Positions 17,712 through 25,010 are shown, counted from the first letter of the stretch. The stretch is DNA of 37,776 nucleotides from an uncultured Clostridia bacterium (GCA_947627935.1 CANQXY010000013.1:1-37776); one strand, 5' to 3'. Numbers and translations: made by a program. Notes: generated by a model not told the origin, from the letters alone.

Positions 17712-18644
17712 TTATATATTTATAATCTTTTGTGGATCTATATATCTATTTGCTTTTCTTATTTCAAAATGTAAATGTGGTCCTGTTGAATTTCCAGTTG
17801 TTCCTACTTCTGCAATACTTTGTCCTTGCTTTATATTATCTCCTTGTTTTACATATAAAGTCTTACAATGAGCATATACCATTGTAATATCTCCATTTGT
17901 TATTTTTAAGTGATTTCCATAATCTCCTTCAGAAGACGCTAAACTAACCACTCCATCAGTAGCAGATTTTATAACTGTTCCACTTACTGCTGCTATGTCT
18001 AATCCTGTATGATTTTTTGGTACTGTACTAGTTGTTGGATTTCTCATGCCAAACTTTGAACTTATATATCCTTCTACTGGTACTATAAAACTTATGGCAT
18101 TTTTTACATCTATAATGTCTTGTTCTTCTTGTGTTAAATTAACTTTTTCATCTGAAACTTTTTCTTCTACCGCTCCTCCTATATTTTCTTTTTCTTCCAA
18201 TGTGATTTCTTCTTTATTTTCTTTTATTTCTTCGTCATTTGTTTTTGAAATATTTTCTTCTTTTGTACTCTCTTCTTGTAGTTCTTCCTCATTTTTTTCT
18301 TCAGTAGTATTGCTCTCATTTTTATTATTATTAAATAATGAATTATATGTATTTATAATATTTGAATATATTTGACCAAAGTTCATATCATAAGATAAAA
18401 TTTCTTTTGTTTTATTTCTTAAATCTTCTGAAAAAACATAATTGTTAGTCATAGTTAAATAAAAAATAGAATATATAGAAAGACAAATTATTATTTGCCA
18501 AATCATTTTTTTAAATAATTTGAAATCCTTTTTGTCATTTATATTTACTCTAGCTGTATTGTGTTTTATAGAATTTTCTCTTCTTCTATTGTATATTTCT
18601 TCAGCTCTTCTTATTTTATCTTCTACAGACATGGTTTTTTCCAT
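17712..18644 (-). CDS. Membrane-anchored M23/LytM protein, SpoIVFA- or SpoIIQ-like
   Basis: 310 residues. A basic cytoplasmic N-terminus, one membrane helix at about 47-66 (MIWQIIICLSIYSIFYL), an acidic Glu-rich linker (about 115-180), then a LytM domain. The zinc-binding residues look intact: H212 and D216 in NHTGLDIAA, and H290/H292 in GPHLHFEI, plus the YAH motif, so it may be a real peptidoglycan endopeptidase. Its place 29 bp before an M50 protease gene suggests SpoIVFA, which holds SpoIVFB inactive; the single helix and LytM domain would also fit SpoIIQ. The ATG at 18644 follows GAGGTG and seven T; that ribosome site is inside a 13-bp hairpin. A sporulation-type promoter may lie at 18682-18708. 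Confidence 0.78.
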   Translation of the reverse strand: MEKTMSVEDKIRRAEEIYNRRRENSIKHNTARVNINDKKDFKLFKKMIWQIIICLSIYSIFYLTMTNNYVFSEDLRNKTKEILSYDMNFGQIYSNIINTYNSLFNNNKNESNTTEEKNEEELQEESTKEENISKTNDEEIKENKEEITLEEKENIGGAVEEKVSDEKVNLTQEEQDIIDVKNAISFIVPVEGYISSKFGMRNPTTSTVPKNHTGLDIAAVSGTVIKSATDGVVSLASSEGDYGNHLKITNGDITMVYAHCKTLYVKQGDNIKQGQSIAEVGTTGNSTGPHLHFEIRKANRYIDPQKIINI

Positions 18645-18708
18645 AAAAAAACACCTCTTCCTTAGTATATTACCTTTTTAATGTATATGTTTGGAAAAAG
18701 TGTTTTAT
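18645..18708 (-). promoter_or_regulatory. Hairpin with buried ribosome site, seven T and overlapping sporulation-type promoter
   Basis: On the minus strand AAACACTTTTTCC (18705-18693) pairs over 13 bp (three G-U) with GGAAGAGGTGTTT (18661-18649), followed by T-run and ATG (18644). The 3' arm contains the GAGGTG ribosome site. A sigma-E-like element, ATA (18708-18706), 16 bp, CATATACA (18689-18682), overlaps the 5' arm, so a transcript started there would begin in the loop and lack that arm. The hairpin is seen; the promoter is a weak match. Confidence 0.6.
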
Positions 18709-18716
18709 GTTTAATT

Positions 18717-19058
18717 TTAAAATAAATTTATAACTAAACTTATTAACAATAAAATAGTTACTGCTATACTATATTTCTTTAATCTTGTATAATTCTTTTT
18801 TTCTGATTTATTCATCTTATTTATAAATTTATTTTTTTGTGTCCTATCTATATAGTTAGATACTAGCATCTCTGCTTCTTTTAATATATATTCATCATCT
18901 TTTACTTGCACATCTTCTATATTATTATTCTTCTTATTATCAATTAATTCTAATTTTCTTATTTTCTTATTTTTTTTAAGTATTACTATTGCCTCTTCTA
19001 CTAAATTTGAAGGTAGATTTTTTAAAACTACTATATTTTTCATATTACTTGTTTCCAT
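18717..19058 (-). CDS. Small tail-anchored hypothetical protein, 113 aa
   Basis: Not recognised. Residues 1-30 look like a small alpha/beta unit (NIVVLKNLPSNLVEEAIVIL), the middle is charged and Asn/Lys-rich with a helical KEAEMLVSNYIDR part, and the last 19 residues form one hydrophobic helix (YSIAVTILLLISLVINLF) after a Lys-rich stretch, so the protein should be tail-anchored with its body in the cytoplasm. The position between yyaC and the spoIVFA-like gene suggests a sporulation-stage role, but that is context only. The ATG at 19058 follows AAGGAGG, which is itself paired in a hairpin with 19107-19117. Confidence 0.75.
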   Translation of the reverse strand: METSNMKNIVVLKNLPSNLVEEAIVILKKNKKIRKLELIDNKKNNNIEDVQVKDDEYILKEAEMLVSNYIDRTQKNKFINKMNKSEKKNYTRLKKYSIAVTILLLISLVINLF

Positions 19059-19060
19059 TA

Positions 19061-19117
19061 TATCCTCCTTGAATATATTCTCTTAATTTAAGTTTTTCCA
19101 CTTTTATCAAGGATATA
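19061..19117 (-). promoter_or_regulatory. Hairpin sequestering the ribosome site of the 113-aa gene
   Basis: On the minus strand ATATCCTTGA (within 19117-19107) pairs with TCAAGG-AGG-ATAT (19072-19060), a 10-bp stem with a 3-nt bulge; the paired 3' arm is the AAGGAGG ribosome site. The loop is about 34 nt and holds the palindrome CTTAATTTAAG-like sequence. Confidence 0.5.
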
Positions 19118-19121
19118 CATT

Positions 19122-19652
19122 TTATTTTATATTAGATACAACTTCATATATTCCAGTAGAAACAATATCAGACATGCTTTTTATAAAACTTTTAGACACA
19201 TTTTGTAAAGATTTAAAATTATCTATGTTGTTATATTCATTTTTACAAACACTACATTTTATACTTATATCTCCTAATACAAATATTTCTTTGCCTATTC
19301 CTTTTCCTAAAATCATTTTATTTTTAGTTACAAATATTTGTCCAACAAAATTTTTATCTGATACTGCTGAATCAATTACAACTATATAGTTATCTTTATA
19401 CATTTTATTAATATATATATTTTTCTCATTAATATTTAACGCATTTATTGGATTATCAGTGTTTCCAAGTATAATTACATTATCATTATATTTAAAAAGA
19501 CTTTCTAGCTTTGTCCCAACTGTTGGTCCAAAACTATCTCCTATTACCTTATTTGTACCTATACACAAAAAGATTAATTTCTTATCTTTGTTATCTATTT
19601 TTCTTTTTAATTCATTTACAAATAAATCATATTTATTTTTGTGTTTTATCAT
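19122..19652 (-). CDS. yyaC: Spore protein YyaC (DUF1256)
   Basis: 176 residues that fit the sporulation protein YyaC family, related to the germination protease Gpr fold: LIFLCIGTNKVIGDSFGPTV at about 28-48, NPINA, VIDSAVSDKNFVGQI at about 93-107, and LGKGIGKEIFVLGDISIK. Its biochemical role is unknown; homologues are present only in spore formers and are expressed in sporulation. The ATG at 19652 follows AGGAGGGG. The upstream gene is 43 bp away and the downstream 113-aa gene 63 bp away, in the same direction. This gene is one of the clearest indications that the organism forms spores. Confidence 0.88.
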   Translation of the reverse strand: MIKHKNKYDLFVNELKRKIDNKDKKLIFLCIGTNKVIGDSFGPTVGTKLESLFKYNDNVIILGNTDNPINALNINEKNIYINKMYKDNYIVVIDSAVSDKNFVGQIFVTKNKMILGKGIGKEIFVLGDISIKCSVCKNEYNNIDNFKSLQNVSKSFIKSMSDIVSTGIYEVVSNIK

Positions 19653-19695
19653 TTCCCCTCCTAAAAAATTTATTCTTTTAACTATATGCTAAGTC

Positions 19696-19950
19696 TTAAT
19701 CTTTAATTCTTTTATTAGGAGTTATTATTATTTTTATATTTTCATCTTTTGTATATTTATTTACCAAATCATTAGAAAAACTTGCTAGTTCATTTGAAAT
19801 TACTATTGTATCATAATTATCATCTTTTAAATTCTTTATCTTTTCATCTATCTTTTCTGGATCTTCAATCTCGAATACATCCATTCCTATTATTTTTCCA
19901 AATTTAAAGTTTGAATTATCATTTTTGAATTTTATACATGAAATTTTCAT
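19696..19950 (-). CDS. Small protein resembling V-type ATPase subunit F, 84 aa
   Basis: 84 residues from the ATG at 19950. The frame is open further upstream to a TTG at 19965, but that lies inside the hairpin. The sequence has the alternating strand-helix pattern of ATP synthase subunit F (NtpG/AtpF): FGKIIGMDVFEIEDPEKIDE, then YDTIVISNELASF and IKIIITPN. No other V-ATPase gene is near, so an ATPase role is unlikely; it may be a stand-alone CheY-like small domain used elsewhere. It lies between the ABC-F gene and yyaC. It starts after GGGTGG and seven T, inside a long hairpin. Family call is tentative. Confidence 0.55.
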   Translation of the reverse strand: MKISCIKFKNDNSNFKFGKIIGMDVFEIEDPEKIDEKIKNLKDDNYDTIVISNELASFSNDLVNKYTKDENIKIIITPNKRIKD

Positions 19951-19988
19951 AAAAAAACCACCCAAATTTATTTTGGATGATTTTTTTG
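19951..19988 (-). promoter_or_regulatory. Terminator-like hairpin with the ribosome site in its 3' arm, directly before ATG
   Basis: On the minus strand ATCATCCAAA (19981-19972) pairs with TTTGGGTGGT (19966-19957) around a 5-nt loop, and the flanking A-run (19988-19982) extends the stem against the seven T (19956-19951 and neighbour). The ATG at 19950 follows directly. The hairpin lies after the ABC-F stop codon at 20016, so it should terminate that gene, yet it also contains the only plausible ribosome site (GGGTGG) of the next. Confidence 0.65.
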
Positions 19989-20015
19989 TTTTTATTCTTA
20001 TTCATTTTATTTAAT

Positions 20016-21599
20016 CTATTCTATTCCTAAATATTCATTATATGTAACTTCTCTATCTATAATTTTTCCATCTTGTTTTATATCTATAATTCTATTAGCT
20101 ACAGTTTGAGTTAATTGGTGATCATGTGATGTAAATAAAATATTACCTTTAAATTTACTCATACCATCATTAACTGATGTTATACTTTCCATATCTAAAT
20201 GGTTTGTTGGCTCATCAAAAATTAAAAAGTTTGCTCCAGATAACATCATTTTTGAAAGTACACATCTTACTTTCTCTCCTCCTGATAAAACTTTTACCTT
20301 TTTTAAAGCCTCATCTCCTGAAAATAGCATTCTCCCCAAAAATCCTCTTACATATGTTTCATCTGGATCTTTTGAGTATTTTCTTAGCCAATCTGTTAAG
20401 TTTTCATCTGTATTAAACAAATAATTGTTATCTTTTGGAAAATAATTACTTGTAATAGTAGTTCCCCAAATTAATTCTCCCTCATCTGGCTGTAGTTCTC
20501 CAGCAATTATTTGAAATAATATTGTTTTTGCATTTTCATTATCAGCTAAAAATGCTATTTTATCATCTCGTTTTACTGTAAAACTTATATTATCTAATAT
20601 TTTCTCTCCATCAATTGTTTTTGAAATGTTTTTAACTTGTAAAATTTCTTTTCCTGGCTCTCTATCTGGTTTAAAATCTACATATGGATATTTTCTATTT
20701 GATGGTTTAATCTCATCTAACTCAATTTTTTCTAATGTTTTCTTTTTAGAAGTAGCTTGTTTTGATTTTGAAGCATTAGCACTAAATCTTGCAATAAATT
20801 CTTGTAATTCTTTTATCTTTTCCTCTTTCTTTTTATTTTGTTCTTTCATTTGTTTTAATGCTAATTGACTTGATTCATACCAAAAATCATAATTTCCTGG
20901 ATAAACTTTTATTTTTCCAAAATCTACATCTGCTATATGTGTACAAACTTTATTTAAAAAATATCTATCATGTGATATTACAATAACTGTATTTTCAAAA
21001 TTAATTAAAAATTCTTGAAGCCAATCTATACTTTTTAAATCTAAATCGTTTGTAGGCTCGTCTAATAATAATACATCTGGATTTCCAAACAAACTTTGAG
21101 CAAGTAAAACTTTAACTTTCTCTCTTGCTTCAATTTCTTTCATCATTTTATAATGATTATCTGGTGAAATTCCCAAATCATTTAATAGCATAGCTGCATC
21201 TGATTCTGCATTCCACCCATCTAGTTCAGCAAACCTTTCTTCTAATTTTGCAGCAATCATACCATCTTCTTCTGAAAAATCTGGTTTCATATATATTTCA
21301 TCTTTTTGCTTCATAATATCATATAATTCTTTATTTCCCATTATTACAGTATCTAAAACAGTATATTCTTCATATGCAAAGTGATCTTGCTTTAACACTG
21401 ATATTCTTTCTCCTTTATCAATAGTCACATCACCTTTGCTTGGTTCTATTTCTCCTGATAATACTTTTAGGAAAGTAGTTTTTCCAGCTCCATTTGCTCC
21501 TATTATTCCATAACAATTTCCTTTTCCAAATTTTATATTAACATCTTCAAATAAAACTCTTTTTCCAAATCTTATTGTAACTCCATTTGCAGATAGCAT
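20016..21599 (-). CDS. ABC-F ATPase, YkpA/YbiT type
   Basis: 527 residues from the ATG at 21599 (AAGGAGG ribosome site; the open frame extends upstream but is not ABC-F-like). Two ABC domains with no membrane helices. Domain 1 has a good Walker A (GIIGANGAGKTTFLKVL), Walker B (DVLLLDEPTNDLD) and a switch His (VISHDRYFL), but the signature is AREKVKVLLAQ instead of LSGGE. A charged helical linker (about 245-310) contains the P-site tRNA interaction motif region. Domain 2 has LADNENAKTILF in place of a canonical Walker A, a proper LSGGEKVRCVLS signature and FLIFDEPTNHLD. I recall similar deviations in YkpA/YbiT-type proteins. Members act on the ribosome E site. Preceded by a strong promoter. 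Confidence 0.88.
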   Translation of the reverse strand: MLSANGVTIRFGKRVLFEDVNIKFGKGNCYGIIGANGAGKTTFLKVLSGEIEPSKGDVTIDKGERISVLKQDHFAYEEYTVLDTVIMGNKELYDIMKQKDEIYMKPDFSEEDGMIAAKLEERFAELDGWNAESDAAMLLNDLGISPDNHYKMMKEIEAREKVKVLLAQSLFGNPDVLLLDEPTNDLDLKSIDWLQEFLINFENTVIVISHDRYFLNKVCTHIADVDFGKIKVYPGNYDFWYESSQLALKQMKEQNKKKEEKIKELQEFIARFSANASKSKQATSKKKTLEKIELDEIKPSNRKYPYVDFKPDREPGKEILQVKNISKTIDGEKILDNISFTVKRDDKIAFLADNENAKTILFQIIAGELQPDEGELIWGTTITSNYFPKDNNYLFNTDENLTDWLRKYSKDPDETYVRGFLGRMLFSGDEALKKVKVLSGGEKVRCVLSKMMLSGANFLIFDEPTNHLDMESITSVNDGMSKFKGNILFTSHDHQLTQTVANRIIDIKQDGKIIDREVTYNEYLGIE

Positions 21600-21626
21600 G
21601 ATTATCTCCTCCTTATTTACATTGGA

Positions 21627-21655
21627 ATTATACATTATATTAGACCTTTTTTCAA
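21627..21655 (-). promoter_or_regulatory. Sigma-A promoter of the ABC-F gene
   Basis: TTGAAA (21650-21655), a 17-bp spacer and a perfect TATAAT (21627-21632) on the minus strand, six bases from the divergent plus-strand promoter. Confidence 0.8.
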
Positions 21656-21661
21656 GTTTAT

Positions 21662-21690
21662 TTGATTTTTTATATCTTCTTTGATATAAT
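21662..21690 (+). promoter_or_regulatory. Sigma-A promoter of the 52-aa orphan
   Basis: TTGATT (21662-21667), a 17-bp spacer and TATAAT (21685-21690), back-to-back with the ABC-F promoter. Confidence 0.7.
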
Positions 21691-21737
21691 GTGTCATAGT
21701 AACATTTAAATCTGTACACTTAAATGGAGGTAGTGGT

Positions 21738-21896
21738 ATGCCAAGGCGAAATAAGCGTGATATCAGACAGCCAATTGTACAGAGAATATCTGATAGGAAA
21801 CTTGAGAAGCTCGTTAAAGAACTTAATTCTAATAAGCAAAGAGAATTTCCAAAAGATAATCTCTACAACGAATCTACCAAAAAAAACCGGGAGTAA
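21738..21896 (+). CDS. Orphan basic small protein, 52 aa
   Basis: A short gene with all start and stop signals: promoter at 21662-21690, GGAGG ribosome site 8-9 bases before the ATG at 21738, and a strong terminator that overlaps the stop codon. The product begins MPRRNKRDIRQPIVQRISDR and ends NLYNESTKKNRE. It is rich in Arg, Lys and Asn with a likely amphipathic helix in the middle (RKLEKLVKELNSN) and no membrane segment. Its codons (CGG, CGT, CTC, ACC, ATC) are unlike those of the neighbouring genes. It might bind nucleic acid or a membrane, but I cannot assign a function. It is too short for common gene finders and may be missed. Confidence 0.7.
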   Translation: MPRRNKRDIRQPIVQRISDRKLEKLVKELNSNKQREFPKDNLYNESTKKNRE

Positions 21897-21909
21897 TTCC
21901 CGGTTTTTT
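21881..21909. terminator. Shared bidirectional terminator
   Basis: CCGGGA (21887-21892) pairs with TCCCGG (21898-21903), with A-runs and T-runs on both sides. It ends the 52-aa gene on the plus strand and DUF378 on the minus strand; the stop codons of both fall in it. Confidence 0.9.
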
Positions 21910-22096
21910 AATCATCAAATAATAATTTAATTCCCCATAATCCAGATAATCCAACTAATGCATATATTATTCTAGAAAGTATGCTCATTTCTCCAAAAAT
22001 AGCATCAACTAGATTAAATTTAAAAAATCCTATCAGTCCCCAGTTTATAGCTCCTATTATAATTAATACTAAAGCAATCTTATCTACAACTTTCAT
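21908..22096 (-). CDS. DUF378 family small membrane protein
   Basis: 62 residues with the DUF378 pattern: a first hydrophobic helix (VVDKIALVLIIIGAINWGLIG), a central FNLVDAIFG motif, and a second helix (IIYALVGLSGLWGIKLL). Two membrane helices with both ends probably in the cytoplasm. The function is unknown. The ATG at 22096 has GGGGGTGAG as ribosome site. The terminator of the convergent 52-aa gene overlaps its stop codon. It is a single-gene unit. Confidence 0.9.
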   Translation of the reverse strand: MKVVDKIALVLIIIGAINWGLIGFFKFNLVDAIFGEMSILSRIIYALVGLSGLWGIKLLFDD

Positions 22097-22247
22097 TCAT
22101 CTCACCCCCTAGAAAGTATATTTTATTTATTTAATTTTAATAACACATTTTATATTTATTATTTTTTCTTTTTATAATAATTTTATACATTTTATTGAAA
22201 AATTTAGATTTTTATGATAATTTTAATTAATAAAAGGAGATGATTTT

Positions 22248-23534
22248 GTGGCAAGAAATAGTAGAAAAAGAAGATTAGTAATAAAAGATGAAAAAAAATT
22301 TAAAAAATCTATTTCTATATTACTTTTAATCATTGTATCATGCATTATAATATATAATTTTAGGACAATAATAAATTTATTTAATAATAATTTAAATTCA
22401 TCATCTACTATATCTGAAATTGAAGATGATATAGATGATAATGAAAAAAATTCGACTAAAAATGAAACAAAAAATGAAGAACCTAAAAGTACAACTTTTT
22501 CTATGAGTGTTATTGGTGATATTATGTGCCACAATACACAATATAAAGATGCATATAATTCATCTAAAAATAAATATGATTTTTCATATGTTTTTGATAA
22601 TATTAAAACATATATAAAAACAGCAGATATAGCTGTAGGAAATTTAGAAACTACATTTGCTGGTGAAAAAGTTGGTTATAGTAGTTATCCTACTTTCAAT
22701 ACTCCTGAAGCTTTAGCAGATAATTTAAAAAGTTTAGGAATTGATGTATTATCAACAGCTAATAATCACAGTTTAGATAAAGGATATGCTGGAATTGAAA
22801 GTACAATAAATTATCTAGATAAAGCAGATATTTCTCATACTGGTACTTTTAAATCTGAAGAGGATCAAAATAAAATATTAATAAAAGAAGTTAAGGGTAT
22901 TAAAATAGCTTTTTTAAGCTATACATATGGAACAAATGGTATACCAGTTCCTTCTAATAAAAAATATTGTATTAATTTAATAGATAAAGATTTAATTAAA
23001 AAGCACTTAGAATTAGCAAAAGCAGAAAATCCTGATATTATTTGTGTAAGTATGCATTGGGGAATTGAATATCAAACTACACAAAATAAAGAACAAGAAA
23101 ATTTAGCTAATTTCTTATTTGAAAATGGCGTAGATATAATACTTGGAAGTCATCCACATGTATTGCAACCAATGGAAAAAAGAACAATTACATTAGAAGA
23201 TGGTACAACTAAAGATGGTTTTGTAATATATTCTTTAGGAAACTTTATCTCTGGTCAAGTAAAACAAAACACTAGAAATTCAATAATACTAAATCTTAAG
23301 ATTACCAAAGACGAGCAAACTGGTAAAATATCAATAGATAGTGTTAAATATACACCAATATATATGTATAAATCATCATCTAATTCTAAAGCATATAAAT
23401 TGTTAGATATTGAAGATACTATTTTAAAATATGACACTGAACAAGACACATCAATTGGCTCAACAACATATAACACTTTAAAAACAGAATTAAATAAAAT
23501 CAAAAAAACTATGGGAGAAAATATTACTAAGTAA
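22248..23534 (+). CDS. CapA/PgsA-like metallophosphatase-fold protein
   Basis: 428 residues with a GTG start at 22248 (AAAGGAG ten bases upstream). Residues about 19-40 form one membrane anchor after a basic N-terminus (RNSRKRRLVIKDEKKFKK). An acidic linker follows, then the PGA_cap domain (PF09587) with GDIMCH, NLETTF, TANNHSLD, HWG and GSHPHVLQP metal-site motifs. In CapA/PgsA proteins this domain acts in poly-gamma-glutamate synthesis or release; here no capB, capC or other pgs genes are adjacent, so it is one of many stand-alone homologues. It is transcribed convergently with corA. A weak TTGAAA/TAATTT pair at 22195-22223 may be its promoter. Confidence 0.85.
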   Translation: MARNSRKRRLVIKDEKKFKKSISILLLIIVSCIIIYNFRTIINLFNNNLNSSSTISEIEDDIDDNEKNSTKNETKNEEPKSTTFSMSVIGDIMCHNTQYKDAYNSSKNKYDFSYVFDNIKTYIKTADIAVGNLETTFAGEKVGYSSYPTFNTPEALADNLKSLGIDVLSTANNHSLDKGYAGIESTINYLDKADISHTGTFKSEEDQNKILIKEVKGIKIAFLSYTYGTNGIPVPSNKKYCINLIDKDLIKKHLELAKAENPDIICVSMHWGIEYQTTQNKEQENLANFLFENGVDIILGSHPHVLQPMEKRTITLEDGTTKDGFVIYSLGNFISGQVKQNTRNSIILNLKITKDEQTGKISIDSVKYTPIYMYKSSSNSKAYKLLDIEDTILKYDTEQDTSIGSTTYNTLKTELNKIKKTMGENITK

Positions 23535-23565
23535 AAAAACATTAGCAATTTGCTAATGTTTTTTT
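23533..23565. terminator. Bidirectional terminator between capA-like and corA genes
   Basis: AAAAAAACATTAGCA (23533-23547) and its complement form a perfect stem of about 15 bp overlapping both stop codons. Confidence 0.9.
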
Positions 23566-24505
23566 AATCTAACATATCCTTTTTCTTAAACCATAACATA
23601 ACAATAAATGTTATTACTATCGTTATTCCTAATATTATTAAAAATCCATATTGATTATGTTGAAATGGTAGTTCTACATTCATTCCCCACATACTAAATA
23701 ATAATGTTGGTATAGCTAAAACAATAGTTACTAATGTTAAAAATTTCATTACAATATTCAAATTGTTTGAAATTATAGATGCATATGTATCCATTGTTCC
23801 ACTTAATATATCACTATAAGTTTTTGCCATTTCTATTGCTTGTTTATTTTCTATAATTGCATCTTCTAATATATCTTCGTCTTCTTCATATAGTTTTATA
23901 ATTCTTCCCTTCATAGTTTTTTCCATTACAAGCTCATTAGATTTTAAGGAAGTTGTAAAATATACTAAACTTTTTTCTATACTTAACATTTTTAATAATT
24001 CTTTATTTCTCATTGAAGTATTTAATTCTTTTTCTGCAACTTCTTTTTCTTTATTAATCTTTTTTAATTCTCTTAAGAATAATTCTGCATTTTTATAAAA
24101 TATTTGTAATATACTTCTACTTTTTTTATATGTTACTATATTATTTTGCTTTAAATCAGATATAACTTTAGTTTGTTTTAACGATACAGTTATAAAGTAA
24201 TCATCTCTTACAACAATTATTCCAAGTGGTATTGTTGAGTGTATAGTTTCATTGTTTTCCTTATCTATTATGGGAACATCTATGATAAATAGTATTGTAT
24301 TATCTTCATCTTCTATATCAATTCTGGCTTTTTCTTCATAGTCTAAAGAATACTTTATAAAATCTTCTTGTATATTTACACTTTTACATACTTTTTTTAT
24401 TTCATTTTCAGTAGGACTTACTAAATTAATCCAACATCCTTTTTTTATTTCATCTGTTTCTATTGTTTTATTAGTTTCTAAATCTGTATTATATATTTTT
24501 ATCAT
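23564..24505 (-). CDS. CorA-family magnesium/divalent cation channel
   Basis: 313 residues from the ATG at 24505, with AAAGGGGG nine bases upstream; the open frame extends to 24547 but without a ribosome site. Large cytoplasmic domain with helical stretches (KKINKEKEVAEKELNTSMRN), then two C-terminal membrane helices with the family signature GMN in SMWGMNVELPF, followed by the second helix and a basic tail (WFKKKDMLD). This is a standard CorA architecture, a homopentamer in the membrane. Whether it takes up Mg2+, Co2+ or another ion is not visible. It has its own consensus promoter and is single. Confidence 0.92.
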   Translation of the reverse strand: MIKIYNTDLETNKTIETDEIKKGCWINLVSPTENEIKKVCKSVNIQEDFIKYSLDYEEKARIDIEDEDNTILFIIDVPIIDKENNETIHSTIPLGIIVVRDDYFITVSLKQTKVISDLKQNNIVTYKKSRSILQIFYKNAELFLRELKKINKEKEVAEKELNTSMRNKELLKMLSIEKSLVYFTTSLKSNELVMEKTMKGRIIKLYEEDEDILEDAIIENKQAIEMAKTYSDILSGTMDTYASIISNNLNIVMKFLTLVTIVLAIPTLLFSMWGMNVELPFQHNQYGFLIILGITIVITFIVMLWFKKKDMLD

Positions 24506-24538
24506 AATATTCCCCCTTTCTTTTTTATACCATAATAT

Positions 24539-24567
24539 ATTATACACTTTTTTACTTATAATATCAA
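24539..24567 (-). promoter_or_regulatory. Sigma-A promoter of corA
   Basis: TTGATA (24562-24567), a 17-bp spacer and TATAAT (24539-24544) on the minus strand. Confidence 0.8.
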
Positions 24568-24585
24568 CTATTCATTTAATTTAAT

Positions 24586-24612
24586 ATACAGGTGTAATTT
24601 CTACACCTGTAT
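24586..24612 (-). terminator. Hairpin after the 109-aa gene
   Basis: A perfect 11-bp stem, ATACAGGTGTA with TACACCTGTAT, 27 bp past the stop codon. There is no good T-run on the minus strand, so it is a weak terminator or an operator upstream of corA. Confidence 0.4.
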
Positions 24613-24639
24613 TATAGTTTTTGACAAGGAGTTTTAAGT

Positions 24640-24969
24640 TTAATTTATAATATTGACTATTATAAGTATATCCTTATTTATAGCCTTTACAAACTCCTTA
24701 AAAGGGATGCATTCAGGAAACAATGGATTTGTTTCCTCTTTTTGTATGAACATTGAAGTTTTTTCATCATAAATATATCCTACATTTCCATATATACCAA
24801 GTGTATATACTACAAGTTTTACATTTGATAATTGATATAGGTTGTTTATGATTTTTACCATTCTTCTTTCTCTTCTTTTAGGATTTTCAGATTCGAAAAA
24901 AAGATATTTACAATGTCTTACATTTCTCCGTGAAGCCTTTTTTATTATTTCTGTTTTACCTTTTTGCAT
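24640..24969 (-). CDS. Orphan hypothetical protein, 109 aa
   Basis: Not recognised. The first 45 residues are basic (MQKGKTEIIKKASRRNVRHC and NPKRRERRMV), the rest is hydrophobic and alternating, beta-like (VKLVVYTLGIYGNVGYIYDE) and ends ILIIVNIIN. It could be a small alpha/beta protein with a nucleic-acid-binding basic face. The start at 24969 follows GGAGGG. It has a perfectly consensus sigma-A promoter that overlaps the aspS stop codon, so high expression is expected. No neighbour suggests a role. Confidence 0.7.
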   Translation of the reverse strand: MQKGKTEIIKKASRRNVRHCKYLFFESENPKRRERRMVKIINNLYQLSNVKLVVYTLGIYGNVGYIYDEKTSMFIQKEETNPLFPECIPFKEFVKAINKDILIIVNIIN

Positions 24970-25010
24970 TTCAATCCCTCCATACTTGAATGTTCTTAAA
25001 CTACCTTTAT

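Noticed and set aside
21724..21930. A 68-codon plus-strand frame overlapping the 52-aa gene
   Set aside because: It is in a different frame, runs across the terminator hairpin, and its start lies before the GGAGG ribosome site that serves the ATG at 21738.
22223..22534. Minus-strand 103-codon frame inside the CapA-like gene
   Set aside because: Antisense shadow of a gene with clear family motifs and ribosome site.
24608..24650. Plus-strand TTGACA followed by TATAAT near 24612-24642
   Set aside because: The spacer is 19 bp and the result would be only antisense RNA to the 109-aa gene; probably chance.
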